64,000 bases of DNA from Bog-756 sp963725395 (GTDB lineage: Bacteria > Actinomycetota > Acidimicrobiia > Acidimicrobiales > RAAP-2). This document shows, in pieces, positions 8,703 through 22,604 of the stretch (positions within the stretch are counted from its first letter, which is position 1; the number at the start of each line of letters is the position of its first letter). Location: assembly GCA_963725395.1 (NCBI GenBank), contig CAVRYH010000005.1, forward strand, positions 476,369 to 540,368, in the 5' to 3' direction. The notes beneath the pieces were generated by a model, which was not told the origin of the DNA, did no database searches, and worked only from the letters and a program-made list of their open reading frames with translations. The position numbers and the translations under genes are program-made.

Positions 8703-8752
8703 CCGGACCCGATCGGGCGCCGATGGTGCCCGAAACCGCGGTGGGCGTCCGG

Positions 8753-8758
8753 TACGTT
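8753..8758 (+). promoter_or_regulatory. -10 box for the A24 peptidase gene
   Basis: TACGTT followed by 7 nt and the GTG at 8766, giving a leaderless transcript. No clear -35. Confidence 0.5.
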
Positions 8759-8765
8759 GCGGGGC

Positions 8766-9584
8766 GTGCAAGCGCTACTGGTGGTGGGGACGGCTGCCGC
8801 GGGCATCGTGCTCGGTGGTGTACTCGACCCGGTAGGCCAGAGGCTGGCCGATCAGAGCCAGGCCGAAGACGAACGTCGACTGGCTGAGCGTCGGGCCGCG
8901 ACCGAGGAGCAGGCGTCCGACCGGATCGACGGGCACCCCCGGCCGGACGAGCCGCTCGCCGTGCCGTCGATCGAGCCAGTGAGCGAACCCGTTCACCACC
9001 TCCTCGCCTCGGGACGGTCACCCGGACGCACCGTGGGCTCCGCCCTCCTGACCGGTCTGTTGTTCGGGGCCGCCGCCGCCCACTTCGGGAGCGACATCGT
9101 GCTGGCGCCGTTCTGTGCCTTCTTCGCACTGCTTGTGGCGGTGTCGGTCACCGACCTGTCCCACCGGCTGGTTCCCCGACGCCTGATCTACGCGGGGATG
9201 GCGGTCACCGTCCCTCTCCTCGTGGCCACCTCGGCGGTCGACCACCGGTGGCACAGTCTGAGCGGGTCCCTCATCGCCGGTGCCGCGGCCTTCGCGTTCT
9301 TCTTCGCCGTCTGGTGGTTCGTGCCGCGCGGCATGGGGTTCGGCGACGTCCGACTGGCGGCGGCCATCGGCATCGCCGTCGGCTACCTCAGCCTCCTCCA
9401 CGCCTATGTGGCCTTCCTGGTCGGATTCCTCGTCGGCGCCGTCTTCGGTGTCGTGATGCTGGTGGTGTCCTCCTCCGGCCGCCGCACCCGCATCCCGTTC
9501 GCCCCGTCACTGGCCGCCGGCGCCGTGTTCGCCGTCCTGTGGGGAGGCCAACTGGCCCACCATCTCTTCCACGTGACGAACTGA
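8766..9584 (+). CDS. A24 family (prepilin-type) peptidase
   Basis: 272 aa polytopic membrane aspartyl protease. The two catalytic Asp motifs are visible: AVSVTDLSHRLVPRRLI and the GxGD loop RGMGFGDVRLAAAIG. Membrane helices lie at about 1-20, 90-125, 145-160, 172-190, 205-235 and 245-262. The region between the first helix and the core (about 25-80) is charged and carries none of the cysteines of the N-methylating prepilin peptidase domain. No pilus genes lie in the window, so the substrate (type IV or Flp pilin, or another signal) is open. GTG 8766 follows a -10 box by 7 nt. Confidence 0.8.
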   Translation: MQALLVVGTAAAGIVLGGVLDPVGQRLADQSQAEDERRLAERRAATEEQASDRIDGHPRPDEPLAVPSIEPVSEPVHHLLASGRSPGRTVGSALLTGLLFGAAAAHFGSDIVLAPFCAFFALLVAVSVTDLSHRLVPRRLIYAGMAVTVPLLVATSAVDHRWHSLSGSLIAGAAAFAFFFAVWWFVPRGMGFGDVRLAAAIGIAVGYLSLLHAYVAFLVGFLVGAVFGVVMLVVSSSGRRTRIPFAPSLAAGAVFAVLWGGQLAHHLFHVTN

Positions 9585-9664
9585 ACCGGTGGACACGGGA
9601 CGAAGGCGGTGGTGGCTGGCGGTCCGGTGCCACCCGCCCGGCCGGCGGCACCAGCCACCCCGAG

Positions 9665-9670
9665 TAGATT
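9665..9670 (+). promoter_or_regulatory. -10 box for leaderless aroC transcript
   Basis: TAGATT, then 7 nt, then ATG 9678. This is probably the promoter of the long aro-pepQ-efp-nusB run. Confidence 0.6.
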
Positions 9671-9677
9671 TGCCTCG

Positions 9678-10910
9678 ATGCTCCGTTACCTGACTGCCGG
9701 CGAGTCGCACGGCCGCGCCCTCGTCGTGATCGTGGAGGGGATGCCCGCCGGGTTGCTGGTCACCGCCGACGACATCCGACGGGGCCTGGCCCGCAGGCGC
9801 CTCGGATTCGGACGGGGTCCCCGGATGCGATTCGAGGCGGATGAGGTCACGCTGGTCGGGGGGATCAGGCACGGCAGGACGCTGGGATCCCCGGTGGCCA
9901 TCGAGATCGCCAACACGGAATGGCCCAAATGGGAAGAGGAGATGTCGCCCGGGCCCGGGCTCCCCTCCAAAGTGCTGACCCAACCACGACCGGGCCACGC
10001 CGATCTCTCGGGGATGCTCAAGTACGGGCTCGACGACGCACGTGACGTGTTGGAGCGGGCCTCCGCCCGCGAAACTGCAGCACGGGTGGCCGCGGGAACC
10101 CTTGCCAAGCTCCTGTTGCAGCAGATCGGCATCGACATCCTGAGCCACATCGTGCAGCTCGGGCCGGAACGGGTCGAGTCGGACGCGCTCCCGACCATCG
10201 AGGACCTGGCGCGAATCGACGAGTCGGCGGTGAGGTGCGCGTCCCCTGAGGCGGAGGCCCGGATGGTGGCGGCGGTGAAGGCCGCGGCCAAGGACGGCGA
10301 CTCGCTCGGTGGCGTCGCCGAGGTCGTGGCGCACGGCGTGCCGGTTGGCCTCGGAAGCCACGTCCACTGGGATCGCCGCCTCGACGCCCTGTTGGCCCAG
10401 GCGCTGATGAGCATCCAGGCGGTCAAGGCGGTCGAGTTCGGAGACGGCGCCGAGCTCGCCGGACTCCGGGGCAGTGTCGCCCACGACGCCATCCGGATCG
10501 CCGATGACGGTCCGGACGACCGGGCCGCCTCGAGGATCGGCCTGATCGGCGGCGGGTACATCCGGGACACCCACCACGCCGGAGGGGTGGAGGGGGGCAT
10601 CTCCACCGGGGGTCCCATCGTGGCCCGCGTGGCCATGAAGCCGCTGGCCACCCTCAACCGGCCGACGCTCGGAACGGTGGACGTCGTCACCAAGGAGTCG
10701 ACGGTCTCGTTCAAGGAGCGCACCGATGTCACGGCCGTCCCGGCCATGGGCGTGGTGGCCGAGACCATGACCGCCCTGGTCCTGGCCTCCGAGGCCCTGC
10801 GGAAGTTCGGCGGTGACTCGGTGTCCGAGTTCCGGCGGAACCGCCTGGGATATCTGGCGTCGCTGGGCGAGACCCCCTCGGCCACGCCGCACGCCCTCCA
10901 CGATGGTTGA
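9678..10910 (+). CDS. aroC: Chorismate synthase
   Basis: 410 aa. Converts 5-enolpyruvylshikimate-3-phosphate to chorismate using reduced FMN, the last step of the shikimate pathway. The N-terminal MLRYLTAGESHGRALVVIVE is a family signature, followed by LARRRLGFGRGPRM, SARETAARVAAG and GGISTGGPIVARVAMKP, all FMN/phosphate-binding regions. ATG 9678 lies 7 nt after TAGATT. It overlaps aroK by 8 nt, and aroC-aroK-aroB-aroQ form a tightly coupled shikimate cluster (the remaining aro genes are elsewhere). Confidence 0.97.
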   Translation: MLRYLTAGESHGRALVVIVEGMPAGLLVTADDIRRGLARRRLGFGRGPRMRFEADEVTLVGGIRHGRTLGSPVAIEIANTEWPKWEEEMSPGPGLPSKVLTQPRPGHADLSGMLKYGLDDARDVLERASARETAARVAAGTLAKLLLQQIGIDILSHIVQLGPERVESDALPTIEDLARIDESAVRCASPEAEARMVAAVKAAAKDGDSLGGVAEVVAHGVPVGLGSHVHWDRRLDALLAQALMSIQAVKAVEFGDGAELAGLRGSVAHDAIRIADDGPDDRAASRIGLIGGGYIRDTHHAGGVEGGISTGGPIVARVAMKPLATLNRPTLGTVDVVTKESTVSFKERTDVTAVPAMGVVAETMTALVLASEALRKFGGDSVSEFRRNRLGYLASLGETPSATPHALHDG

Positions 10911-11445
10911 CCGCATCATCCTGGTGGGGATGATGGGTGCGGGCAAGACCACGGTGGGCCGGCTGCTGGCCGAACGCCTGGGGTGGGACCACTGCGACTC
11001 CGATGCCCAGGTGATGGTCCGCACGGGCCGGACGGTGCCGGAGCTCTTCTCAGAACAGGGGGAGCCGGCGTTCCGGGCCGAGGAGTCCCGGGTGCTGACC
11101 GACGCCCTCACCGGTGACAGGCCGGTGGTCGTCTCCGCTGCCGGTGGGGTGGTCCTGTCACCGGCCAACCGTGAACTGTTGGCCCGCAGCGGCACCGTGG
11201 TGTGGCTCCGGGCCGATCCACAGCTGCTGATCACGAGGGTCGGCCGGGGCCAGGGGCGCCCGCTGCTCGACGTCGACCCGGCCACGGCGATGGTGGAGCT
11301 GTACGAGGTCAGGCGTCCCCTGTACGAGTCGGTCGCCGCAGCGACCGTGGATGTCGACGGCCGGACACCCGCTGAGGTGGTTGACGTGATCCTGGCCGAA
11401 CCGGTGGTCCGCGGCCCGGGTGGCGGGGCCGAGGAGGTGTCGTGA
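10903..11445 (+). CDS. aroK: Shikimate kinase
   Basis: 180 aa, phosphorylates shikimate at O3 with ATP. Walker A is GMMGAGKTTVGRLLAERLG at about residues 9-27. The shikimate-binding DSDAQVMVRTGRTVPELF and the GGGV-like SAAGGVVLSPANR match the family, with the lid at RGQGRPLL. ATG 10903 overlaps the aroC stop and the gene ends in GTGA shared with aroB, so translation is coupled on both sides. Confidence 0.95.
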   Translation: MVDRIILVGMMGAGKTTVGRLLAERLGWDHCDSDAQVMVRTGRTVPELFSEQGEPAFRAEESRVLTDALTGDRPVVVSAAGGVVLSPANRELLARSGTVVWLRADPQLLITRVGRGQGRPLLDVDPATAMVELYEVRRPLYESVAAATVDVDGRTPAEVVDVILAEPVVRGPGGGAEEVS

Positions 11446-12519
11446 TCGACATCCCCGTCGAGCTCGGGCCCCGCCGCTACGAGGTGGTCGTGGGCGACGG
11501 GGTGCGGCACCGGCTGGCCGACATGGTGGCCGCCGCGGTGCCGCGGGCCAACCGGGCCGCCGTCGTCACCCAGGACGGCATCGGCGTGGAGGTCGATCCC
11601 GGGCTTCCGGTGTGGCACTTCACGGTGCCCGACGGCGAGGAGGCCAAATCCCTCGGCGAGGTCGAGCGGCTGTGCCGGGGCTTCGCACAGGCCGGGCTCA
11701 GCCGATCCGACGTGGTCATCGCCGTGGGCGGCGGGGTGGTCAGCGACCTGGCCGGCTTCGCCGCGGCGTCCTTCCACCGCGGGACCGCCTACATCAACGT
11801 CGCCACGACACTGCTCGCCCAGGTGGACGCGGCCGTCGGGGGGAAGACCGGTGTCAACCTCCCCGAGGGCAAGAACCTGGTCGGCGCATTCTGGCAACCG
11901 AGGGGGGTCCTGTGCGACACCGAGGTGCTGGCGACGTTGCCGCCCGCGCGAGTGGGCGTCCGGCCGGGGAGAGATGGCCAAGTACGCGTTCCTCCGACCT
12001 GACGGTGAAAAGGACGGTCCGCCGGACGCCTCGCTCCTCGGGTTGGCGCTTCCCGAACAGGTGGCCCGTTGCGTGGCCATCAAGGCCGACGTCGTGGCAT
12101 CGGACGAGCGTGAGGGTGATCGGCGCATGCTTCTCAACTACGGCCACACGCTCGCCCATGCCCTCGAGGCGGCCGCATTCGATCCCGATTCGGGCCTCGA
12201 CCTGCGCCACGGCGAGGCGGTGGCGGTGGGGCTCGTCTTCGCCGCCCATCTGGCCAGGCGGCTCGGGCGCATCGACGACGCGCGGGTCGAACTCCACCGG
12301 CGGGTCGTCGGGGCCTTCGATCTCTCGCCCCTCCTCCCGGCCGGCCTCGATCGGGAGCAGCTCGTCTCGTTCATGGCGCGGGACAAAAAGGCCCACCAGG
12401 ATCTGACCTTCGTCCTCGACGGCCCCGCCGGTGTGGAGGTGGTCCATGGCGTCGGTCACGACGACGTGGTCGCTACCCTGGCGACCATGGCCCATTCGGT
12501 GCAAGGGGGACGACCATGA
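11442..12519 (+). CDS. aroB: 3-dehydroquinate synthase, frameshifted
   Basis: About 358 aa when corrected. Converts DAHP to 3-dehydroquinate (NAD+, Zn2+). The first frame carries the NAD/substrate motifs PDGEEAKSLGEVERL, IAVGGGVVSDLAGFAAA, TLLAQVDAAVGGKTGVNLP and GKNLVGAFWQP. After VLATLPP it must continue in a second frame as REWASGRGEMAKYAFL, then NYGHTLAHALE and LRHGEAVAVGL, where zinc-ligand His residues lie. Removing one C from the CCC at 11943-11945 restores a single reading frame. GTG 11442 overlaps aroK (GTGA) and the stop overlaps aroQ (ATGA). Essential for aromatic synthesis, so a sequence error is likelier than true loss. Confidence 0.9.
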
Positions 12520-12974
12520 GTGGCAAGGGCCTGATCGTGCTGCTGTCGGGACCCAATCTCGACCTGCTGGGTGACCGTGAACCGGCCGTCTACGGCACCG
12601 CCACCCTGGAGGACCATGTGGCGGTGGCGACCGAGACGGCATCGGCGGCGGGCTATGCGCTCGAACACCTGCAGACCAACCACGAGGGCGGCCTGGTGGA
12701 GGCGGTCCACGCCGCCCGCGGACGGGCCGAGGCCGTCATCATCAATGCCGGGGCCCTCTCCCACACCTCGTGGTCACTCCACGACGCCCTCGCCGCTTTC
12801 GACGGTGTGGTGGTCGAACTGCACCTGTCCAACCCGGCGGCCCGGGAGCCCTTCCGTCACACCTCGGTCATCGCCCCGGTGGCCGACGGCTGCATCGCGG
12901 GATTCGGGGGCGTCGGGTACCGCCTGGCCGTGCAGGCCGTCGACCTGGTGCTGCACGCCCGGGCGGAGGGCTGA
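12516..12974 (+). CDS. aroQ: Type II 3-dehydroquinate dehydratase
   Basis: 152 aa, dodecameric type II dehydroquinase of the shikimate pathway. The family motifs are in order: VLLSGPNLDLLGDREPAVYG (containing the catalytic Tyr), QTNHEGGLVEAVH, VIINAGALSHTSWSLHDAL and VELHLSNPAAREPFRHTSV. The catalytic His is present in the last part. ATG 12516 overlaps the aroB stop by 4 nt (ATGA). Confidence 0.96.
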   Translation: MSGKGLIVLLSGPNLDLLGDREPAVYGTATLEDHVAVATETASAAGYALEHLQTNHEGGLVEAVHAARGRAEAVIINAGALSHTSWSLHDALAAFDGVVVELHLSNPAAREPFRHTSVIAPVADGCIAGFGGVGYRLAVQAVDLVLHARAEG

Positions 12975-12979
12975 CCGGC

Positions 12980-14141
12980 GTGGCCCACCCGCCTCCCGGG
13001 GACCTCCTCCCCCCGCTCGACGTCACGGGGCGCCTCGGACGCCTGAGAGGGCTCTTCGGCGGCGCCGGTCCGGACGATGGGCCCGTGGATGCACTGTTGG
13101 TGACCACCCCGGCCAACATCAGATGGCTCAGCGGGTTCACCGGCTCGGCCGGGCTGCTCCTGGTGACCCGCAGCCGGGCTCTGCTCACCTCCGACGGCCG
13201 GTACCGCACCCAGTCCGTCGAGCAGCTGGCCGCCGCCGGCGTGGGTTCCGAGATCGAGGTGTCCATCGGCGGCGTGCAGGTACAGCGCGACGCGCTCGGT
13301 GGCCGCCGCCGGAGGCGGGGCGCGGGTGGGACTGGAGGCGGACCACGTGACCTGGTCCGCGCAGCGAACCTGGGAGGAGCTCCTCGACGGGACCGAGATC
13401 GTCCCGACCCGAGGCGTCGTGGAGCGGCTCCGCAGCGTCAAGGACCCCGGCGAGGTGGTGCGTATGGAACGGGCGGCGGCCATCGCCGACGACGCGCTCG
13501 CCTCGGTCCTGCCCCTGCTGGCGTCGGTGGGGTCGGGAGCCGACGACGAGCTGACCGAGGCCATGTTCGCGGCGGCGCTCGACCACGCCATGCGCCAGCG
13601 GGGTGCCGAGGAGCCGGCGTTCGAGACGATTGTGGCGTCCGGTGAGAACTCGGCCAAGCCCCATGCCCGGCCCGGCCCGCGGCTCATCCGGCCGGGCGAC
13701 CCGGTGGTGGTCGACTTCGGCGCGGTGTACGACGGGTACCGCTCGGACATGACCAGGACGTTCTGTGTCGGCGGTTCACCGTCCGGCGAACTGGCGACCG
13801 TGTTCGAGGTGGTGGCCGAGTCCCAGCGTGTCGGGGTGGGCGCCGTGGCCCCCGGCCGCGAGGCCAGTGAGGTCGACGCGGCCTGCCGGGAGGTCATCGC
13901 CACCGCCGGCTGGGCCGACCGGTTCGAGCACGGAACCGGCCACGGGGTGGGCCTCGACATCCACGAGGGCCCGTCGGTCGGGCCCGGGTCTACTGCTATT
14001 CTCGAGCCCGGCACCGTGGTCACCGTGGAACCCGGGGTGTACCTGCCGGGAACCGGGGGGGTGCGCATCGAGGACACCCTGCTGGTGACCGAGGGCGGAA
14101 GCCGCCCCCTCACCCTATTCCCGAAGGAAGTTGCTGTCTGA
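12980..14141 (+). CDS. pepQ: M24 family aminopeptidase P / Xaa-Pro peptidase, frameshifted
   Basis: About 386 aa after correction. A creatinase-like N-domain (PANIRWLSGFTGSAGLLLVT, LLTSDGRYRTQ) is followed by the metal-dependent M24 core: VVVDFGAVYDGYRSDMTRTF supplies two Asp ligands, GTGHGVGLDIHEGP the His ligand, VEPGVY and VRIEDTLLV the Glu ligands. The frame changes after VQVQRDAL: one extra G in GG at 13298-13299 must be removed to continue into VAAAGGGARVGLEADHVTW. GTG 12980 begins 5 nt after aroQ; the stop overlaps the efp ATG. The pairing with efp and nusB is common in Gram-positive bacteria. PepQ versus PepP cannot be decided. Confidence 0.88.
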
Positions 14142-14701
14142 TGGCTGTCTCCACCAACGATCTGCGCAATGGCATGACCCTCGACCTGCCCGAGGGCCTG
14201 TTCGCCGTGGTCGAGTTCCAGCACGTGAAGCCGGGCAAGGGTGGTGCCTTCGTCAGGACCAAGTTGAAGAACCAACGCACCGGCGCCGTCATCGAGCGCA
14301 CCTACCGGGCCGACGAGAAGCTCGAGCAGGCCATCATCGACAAACGCGAGATGCAGTTCCTCTACCGGGACGGTTCGGAGTACGTCTTCATGGACACGAC
14401 GACCTACGAACAGCTCCAGGTTGACACCGGCCTCCTCGGCGACGCCGCCAACTACCTGAAGGAGGGGGACGACGCCGTGCTGCAGTTCTTCGGAGCGGAG
14501 ATCGTGGGTGTCGACCTGCCGGCCGCGGTCGAGCTCACCGTCACCGACACCGAGCCCGGTGTCCAGGGCGACCGGGTGTCGGGCGCCCGCAAGCCGGCGA
14601 CGGTGGAGACGGGACTCGTCCTCCAGGTCCCGCTGTTCGTCAACCCGGGCGAGCGGATCAAAGTCGACACGCGCACGGGCGAGTACCTGACGCGAGCCTG
14701 A
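14141..14701 (+). CDS. efp: Translation elongation factor P
   Basis: 186 aa. EF-P relieves ribosome stalling at polyproline stretches. The modification-loop region FQHVKPGKGGAFVRTKLKN near residue 27-45 contains the conserved lysine, and the three-domain beta structure continues to a C-terminal ERIKVDTRTGEYLTRA, typical of the family. ATG 14141 overlaps the pepQ TGA (TGATG) and a GAAGGAAG ribosome site lies just upstream. A modification enzyme is not in the window. Confidence 0.97.
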   Translation: MAVSTNDLRNGMTLDLPEGLFAVVEFQHVKPGKGGAFVRTKLKNQRTGAVIERTYRADEKLEQAIIDKREMQFLYRDGSEYVFMDTTTYEQLQVDTGLLGDAANYLKEGDDAVLQFFGAEIVGVDLPAAVELTVTDTEPGVQGDRVSGARKPATVETGLVLQVPLFVNPGERIKVDTRTGEYLTRA

Positions 14702-14781
14702 GCCGGTCCGGAGCCCCGCCGTGGGTTGGAGTCCACCGGACCCGGCACCGCCACCTCCTCCGGCCCACCTCGACCAGCCCC

Positions 14782-15219
14782 ATGGAACCCGCACCCCGAC
14801 ACCAAGCCCGTGAACGGGCGCTGACGCTGCTGTACGAGGCGGAGCTGAAGGGGCGACCACCGGGCCAGGTGCTGGAGGCCCTGGCCGTGCCCCCCGACGC
14901 CTACACCTCGGAACTGGTGCGGGCCGTGGAAGCCAGCGCCCAGGAGATCGACCGGCTCGTCGACGACGCCGCCATCGGTTGGGGACTCGACCGGTTGGCC
15001 GTGGTCGACAGGAACGTGCTCCGCATCGCCGTGGCCGAGTTGCTGTCGTTCCCCGATGTGCCCACCGCGGTGATCCTCAACGAGGCGGTGGAGTTGGCGT
15101 CGGCGTACTCCACCGACGACTCCGGGCGCTTCGTGAACGGGGTGTTGGCCACGGTCGCGAAACAGGTGAGACCTGAGGCCGACGCGGGCGGTGGCCGAGC
15201 GGGTATAGTCGAGCCCTGA
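14782..15219 (+). CDS. nusB: Transcription antitermination factor NusB
   Basis: 145 aa, all-helical RNA-binding protein that joins NusE/S10 at boxA during rRNA antitermination. RHQARERALTLLYEAELKG at the N-terminus and VDRNVLRIAVAELL, VPTAVILNEAVELAS and GRFVNGVLATVAK are the family blocks. ATG 14782 lies 80 nt after efp. The 3' end contains a TATAGT promoter element for pyrR. Confidence 0.94.
   Translation: MEPAPRHQARERALTLLYEAELKGRPPGQVLEALAVPPDAYTSELVRAVEASAQEIDRLVDDAAIGWGLDRLAVVDRNVLRIAVAELLSFPDVPTAVILNEAVELASAYSTDDSGRFVNGVLATVAKQVRPEADAGGGRAGIVEP
15204..15209 (+). promoter_or_regulatory. -10 box for the pyr operon
   Basis: TATAGT inside the last codons of nusB. Transcription from about 15216 would give a short leader (about 47 nt) containing the PyrR-binding loop and the pyrR ribosome site. 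Confidence 0.5.
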
Positions 15220-15227
15220 CCGTGAAG

Positions 15228-15245
15228 CGGGTCCCGTGAGGCCCG
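15228..15245 (+). promoter_or_regulatory. PyrR-binding RNA loop before pyrR
   Basis: CGGG (15228-15231) pairs with CCCG (15242-15245) around the loop TCCCGTGAGG. This matches the conserved UCCnGnGAGG of PyrR-binding loops. The AGGAGG ribosome site of pyrR (15253-15258) and GTG 15263 follow directly. There is no room for an antiterminator/terminator pair, so translational repression, as proposed for mycobacterial pyr operons, is more likely than attenuation. Confidence 0.65.
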
Positions 15246-15262
15246 TACGGACAGGAGGAAGC

Positions 15263-15832
15263 GTGGCCGAACGTGAACGCAGTCACACCCGTCCGCGGGC
15301 GTCTGTGTTCGTTCCCCGGGTCCAGGTGATGTCGGCCGACGATGTCCGCCGGGCCATCACCCGCATGGCGCACGAGATCGCCGAGCGCAACCGGGGCCTC
15401 CAGCACGTGGTGCTGATCGGCCTCCAGACCGGCGGCGTGGCCATCGCCGAGCGGTTGGCCGAGACCCTGGCCGAGGTCGAAGACGCGGACATCCCGGTCG
15501 GGACGCTCGACGTCGCGTTCTACCGCGACGACATCGGGCTCCGGCCCGTGCTCCCCGAAGCGGCGACCGATATCAGCTTCGACCTGACGGGAACGACGGT
15601 GGTGCTGGTGGACGACGTGCTGTTCACCGGTCGGACCATCCGTGCCGCCCTCAACGCGTTGGGCGAGTACGGGCGCGCCCAGGTGGTCGAGCTGGCCGTG
15701 ATGGTGGACCGTGGACACCGGGAGCTCCCCATCCGGCCCGACTACGTGGGGAAGAACCTGCCGACCAGCCGTGACGAGATGGTCGATGTCTCCGCTGACG
15801 GGGTGTCCCTGGGTGAGCTGGTCAGCCGGTGA
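15263..15832 (+). CDS. pyrR: PyrR, pyr operon regulator / uracil phosphoribosyltransferase
   Basis: 189 aa. Binds pyr mRNA in response to UMP and has uracil phosphoribosyltransferase activity. The PRPP-binding loop is VVLVDDVLFTGRTIRAAL at about 114-131; QHVVLIGLQTGGVAIAERLA and AFYRDDIGLRPV are conserved PyrR blocks. GTG 15263 is chosen because AGGAGG stands 4 nt upstream. The stop is shared with the pyrB GTG (GTGA). It heads pyrB-pyrC-carA-carB-pyrD-pyrF and its own leader carries a PyrR loop, so it should autoregulate. Confidence 0.95.
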   Translation: MAERERSHTRPRASVFVPRVQVMSADDVRRAITRMAHEIAERNRGLQHVVLIGLQTGGVAIAERLAETLAEVEDADIPVGTLDVAFYRDDIGLRPVLPEAATDISFDLTGTTVVLVDDVLFTGRTIRAALNALGEYGRAQVVELAVMVDRGHRELPIRPDYVGKNLPTSRDEMVDVSADGVSLGELVSR

Positions 15833-16792
15833 GCCCGTTCCCGGCCCATCTGCTCAGCATCGACGACCTCGACACCGACGACATCGTCGAGGTGCTCCGG
15901 GTGGCCGACTCCTTTGCCGAGGTCGGTCGGCGGGCCAATCCGAAGGTGCCGACCCTGCGCGGCCGGACGGTGGCCACCCTGTTCTTCGAGGACTCGACCC
16001 GCACGCGGATGTCCTTTGAGACCGCGGCCAAGCGGATGTCGGCCGACGTGCTCTCCTTCGCCGCCGGCTCGTCGTCCCTGAAGAAGGGGGAGTCACTGCG
16101 GGACACGGTCGAGACCATCGAGGCCATCGGCATCGATGCGGTGATCATCCGCCACGCCTCATCGGGGGTTCCGTCCCGGGTGGCGAGCTGGGTGGACCAC
16201 TGTGCGGTCATCAACGCGGGCGACGGCTGGCACCAGCACCCCACCCAGGCACTGCTCGACCTCTACACGGTCCGTCAGGCCCTGGGGGGTGGCGACGACG
16301 GTGTGGCCCGGTTCGAGGGACTGCAGGTCGTGATCGTGGGGGACATCCGTCACAGCCGAGTGGCCCGCTCCCAGATCACCGCCTACGCCGCCCTCGGGGC
16401 CGAGGTGACGCTGGTGGCTCCGGCGACGCTGCTCCCGCCCTCCCTCGAGGGGTGGCCGGTCGTGGCGGTCGGCCACGACCTCGACGAGGTCCTCCCCAAG
16501 GCCGACGTGGTGTCACTGCTGCGGGTCCAGGCAGAACGGGGAAGCGGCGAGTTCGTGCCGACGCTCCGCGAGTACACCGCCGGCTTCGGGCTCACAGCCC
16601 GGCGGGCGGCCATGCTCCAGCCCGGCGCGTTGATCCTTCATCCCGGCCCCATCGTCCGGGGCGTGGAGATCGCCTCGGACGTCGCCGAACTGCCCGCCGC
16701 CCTCATCACCGAACAGGTGAGCAACGGCGTGGCCATCCGGATGGCCGTGCTCTTCCTGCTGCTGGGCCAGGGCGTCCGGGAAGGCACCTCTC

Positions 16793-16800
<8 letters not shown>
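15829..16800 (+). CDS. pyrB: Aspartate carbamoyltransferase, catalytic chain
   Basis: 323 aa. Joins carbamoyl phosphate and aspartate. The carbamoyl-phosphate loop FFEDSTRTRMSFETAAKR lies near residue 50, SSSLKKGESLRDT is the 80s-loop region, HPTQALLDLYTV and HPGPIVRGVEI are further active-site motifs. No pyrI regulatory chain follows, as expected in actinobacteria. GTG 15829 overlaps pyrR (GTGA) and the gene overlaps pyrC by 8 nt. Confidence 0.96.
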
Positions 16801-18108
<1,308 letters not shown>

Positions 18109-18112
<4 letters not shown>

Positions 18113-19253
18113 CGGGCCGGAACGGGATCGACCCCAGGACCGAGGCCCATCTGGTCCTGGCCGACGGGACGAGCTTCGAGGGCGAAGCCATCGGTGCGGT
18201 CCCCGACAGCGGGGTGACCACCGGTGAGGCGGTGTTCAACACAGTGCTCTCGGGCTACCAGGAGGTCATCACCGACCCGTCCTACGCCGGTCAGGTCATC
18301 GCCTTCACCTATCCCCACATCGGCAACTACGGGGTCAACCCCACCGACGACGAGGCGAGCCGCCCCTTCTGCCGGGGGCTGATCGTGCGCGACCTGGCCG
18401 ACCGACCGAGCAACTGGCGCTCGAGGGGGACACTCGAGGAATTCCTGGTCCGAAACTCGGTGCCCGGCATGACCGGGGTCGACACCCGTCGGCTCACCCG
18501 CCACCTGCGCGACCGGGGGTCGATGCCGTGCGCCTTCGGCACGGCGTCGGCGTCCGAACTCGCCGCCGCAGCCGCCTCGGCGTCCTCCACCGACGGGATC
18601 GATCTGGTGTCGACCGTGACCACGGCCGCCGCCTACACGCGGGGGAGCGGGCCCTACCGGGTGGTGGCCTACGACTTCGGCGTGAAAGAGGCCATGCTCC
18701 GCCAGCTCGGCGAACTGGCCACTGTGACCGTGGTGCCGGCCACGACCCCGGCCGACGAGGCGCTCGCGCTCGAACCGGACGGGATCTTCTTGTCCAACGG
18801 TCCGGGCGATCCCGCCGCCCTGCCCACCGTCGCCGACGAGATCCGCGCCCTGGCCGACGTCGGCACCGTTCCGGTGTTCGGGATCTGTCTGGGCCACCAA
18901 TTGCTCGCCACCGCCCTCGGAGGCACCACCTACAAGCTCCCGTTCGGGCACCACGGTGGGAACCATCCCGTGCGGCGGGTCGCCACCGGCCGCGTCGAGA
19001 TCACCTCCCAGAACCACAACTACGCCGTGGCCGAGGGGTCGGTGGACTCGGCCGAGGTGACCCACGTGAACCTCAACGACGGGGTGATCGAGGGGATCAG
19101 CTGCCTCGACGCCCCGCTGTTCAGCGTGCAGTACCACCCCGAGGCCGGGCCCGGGCCCCATGACGCCCGGTACCTGTTCGAGGTGTTCCGGGAGTTGATG
19201 GACGCGACCGGTTCCCGCCGGCACGCCGGTACCAGCAGGGGGGTGGGCGCCTG

Positions 19254-19254
<1 letters not shown>
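18109..19254 (+). CDS. carA: Carbamoyl-phosphate synthase small subunit
   Basis: 381 aa. The glutaminase that feeds ammonia to CarB. The N-terminal domain carries GYQEVITDPSYAGQV and NSVPGMTGVDTRRLTRHLR; the class I amidotransferase domain has the nucleophile Cys in FGICLGHQLLA and the His-Glu pair in QYHPEAGPGPHD. GTG 18109 (GTGA with pyrC) is chosen over upstream in-frame starts because VLADGTSFEG is the normal N-terminus. The stop overlaps the carB ATG. Confidence 0.96.
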
Positions 19255-22600
<3,346 letters not shown>

Positions 22601-22604
<4 letters not shown>

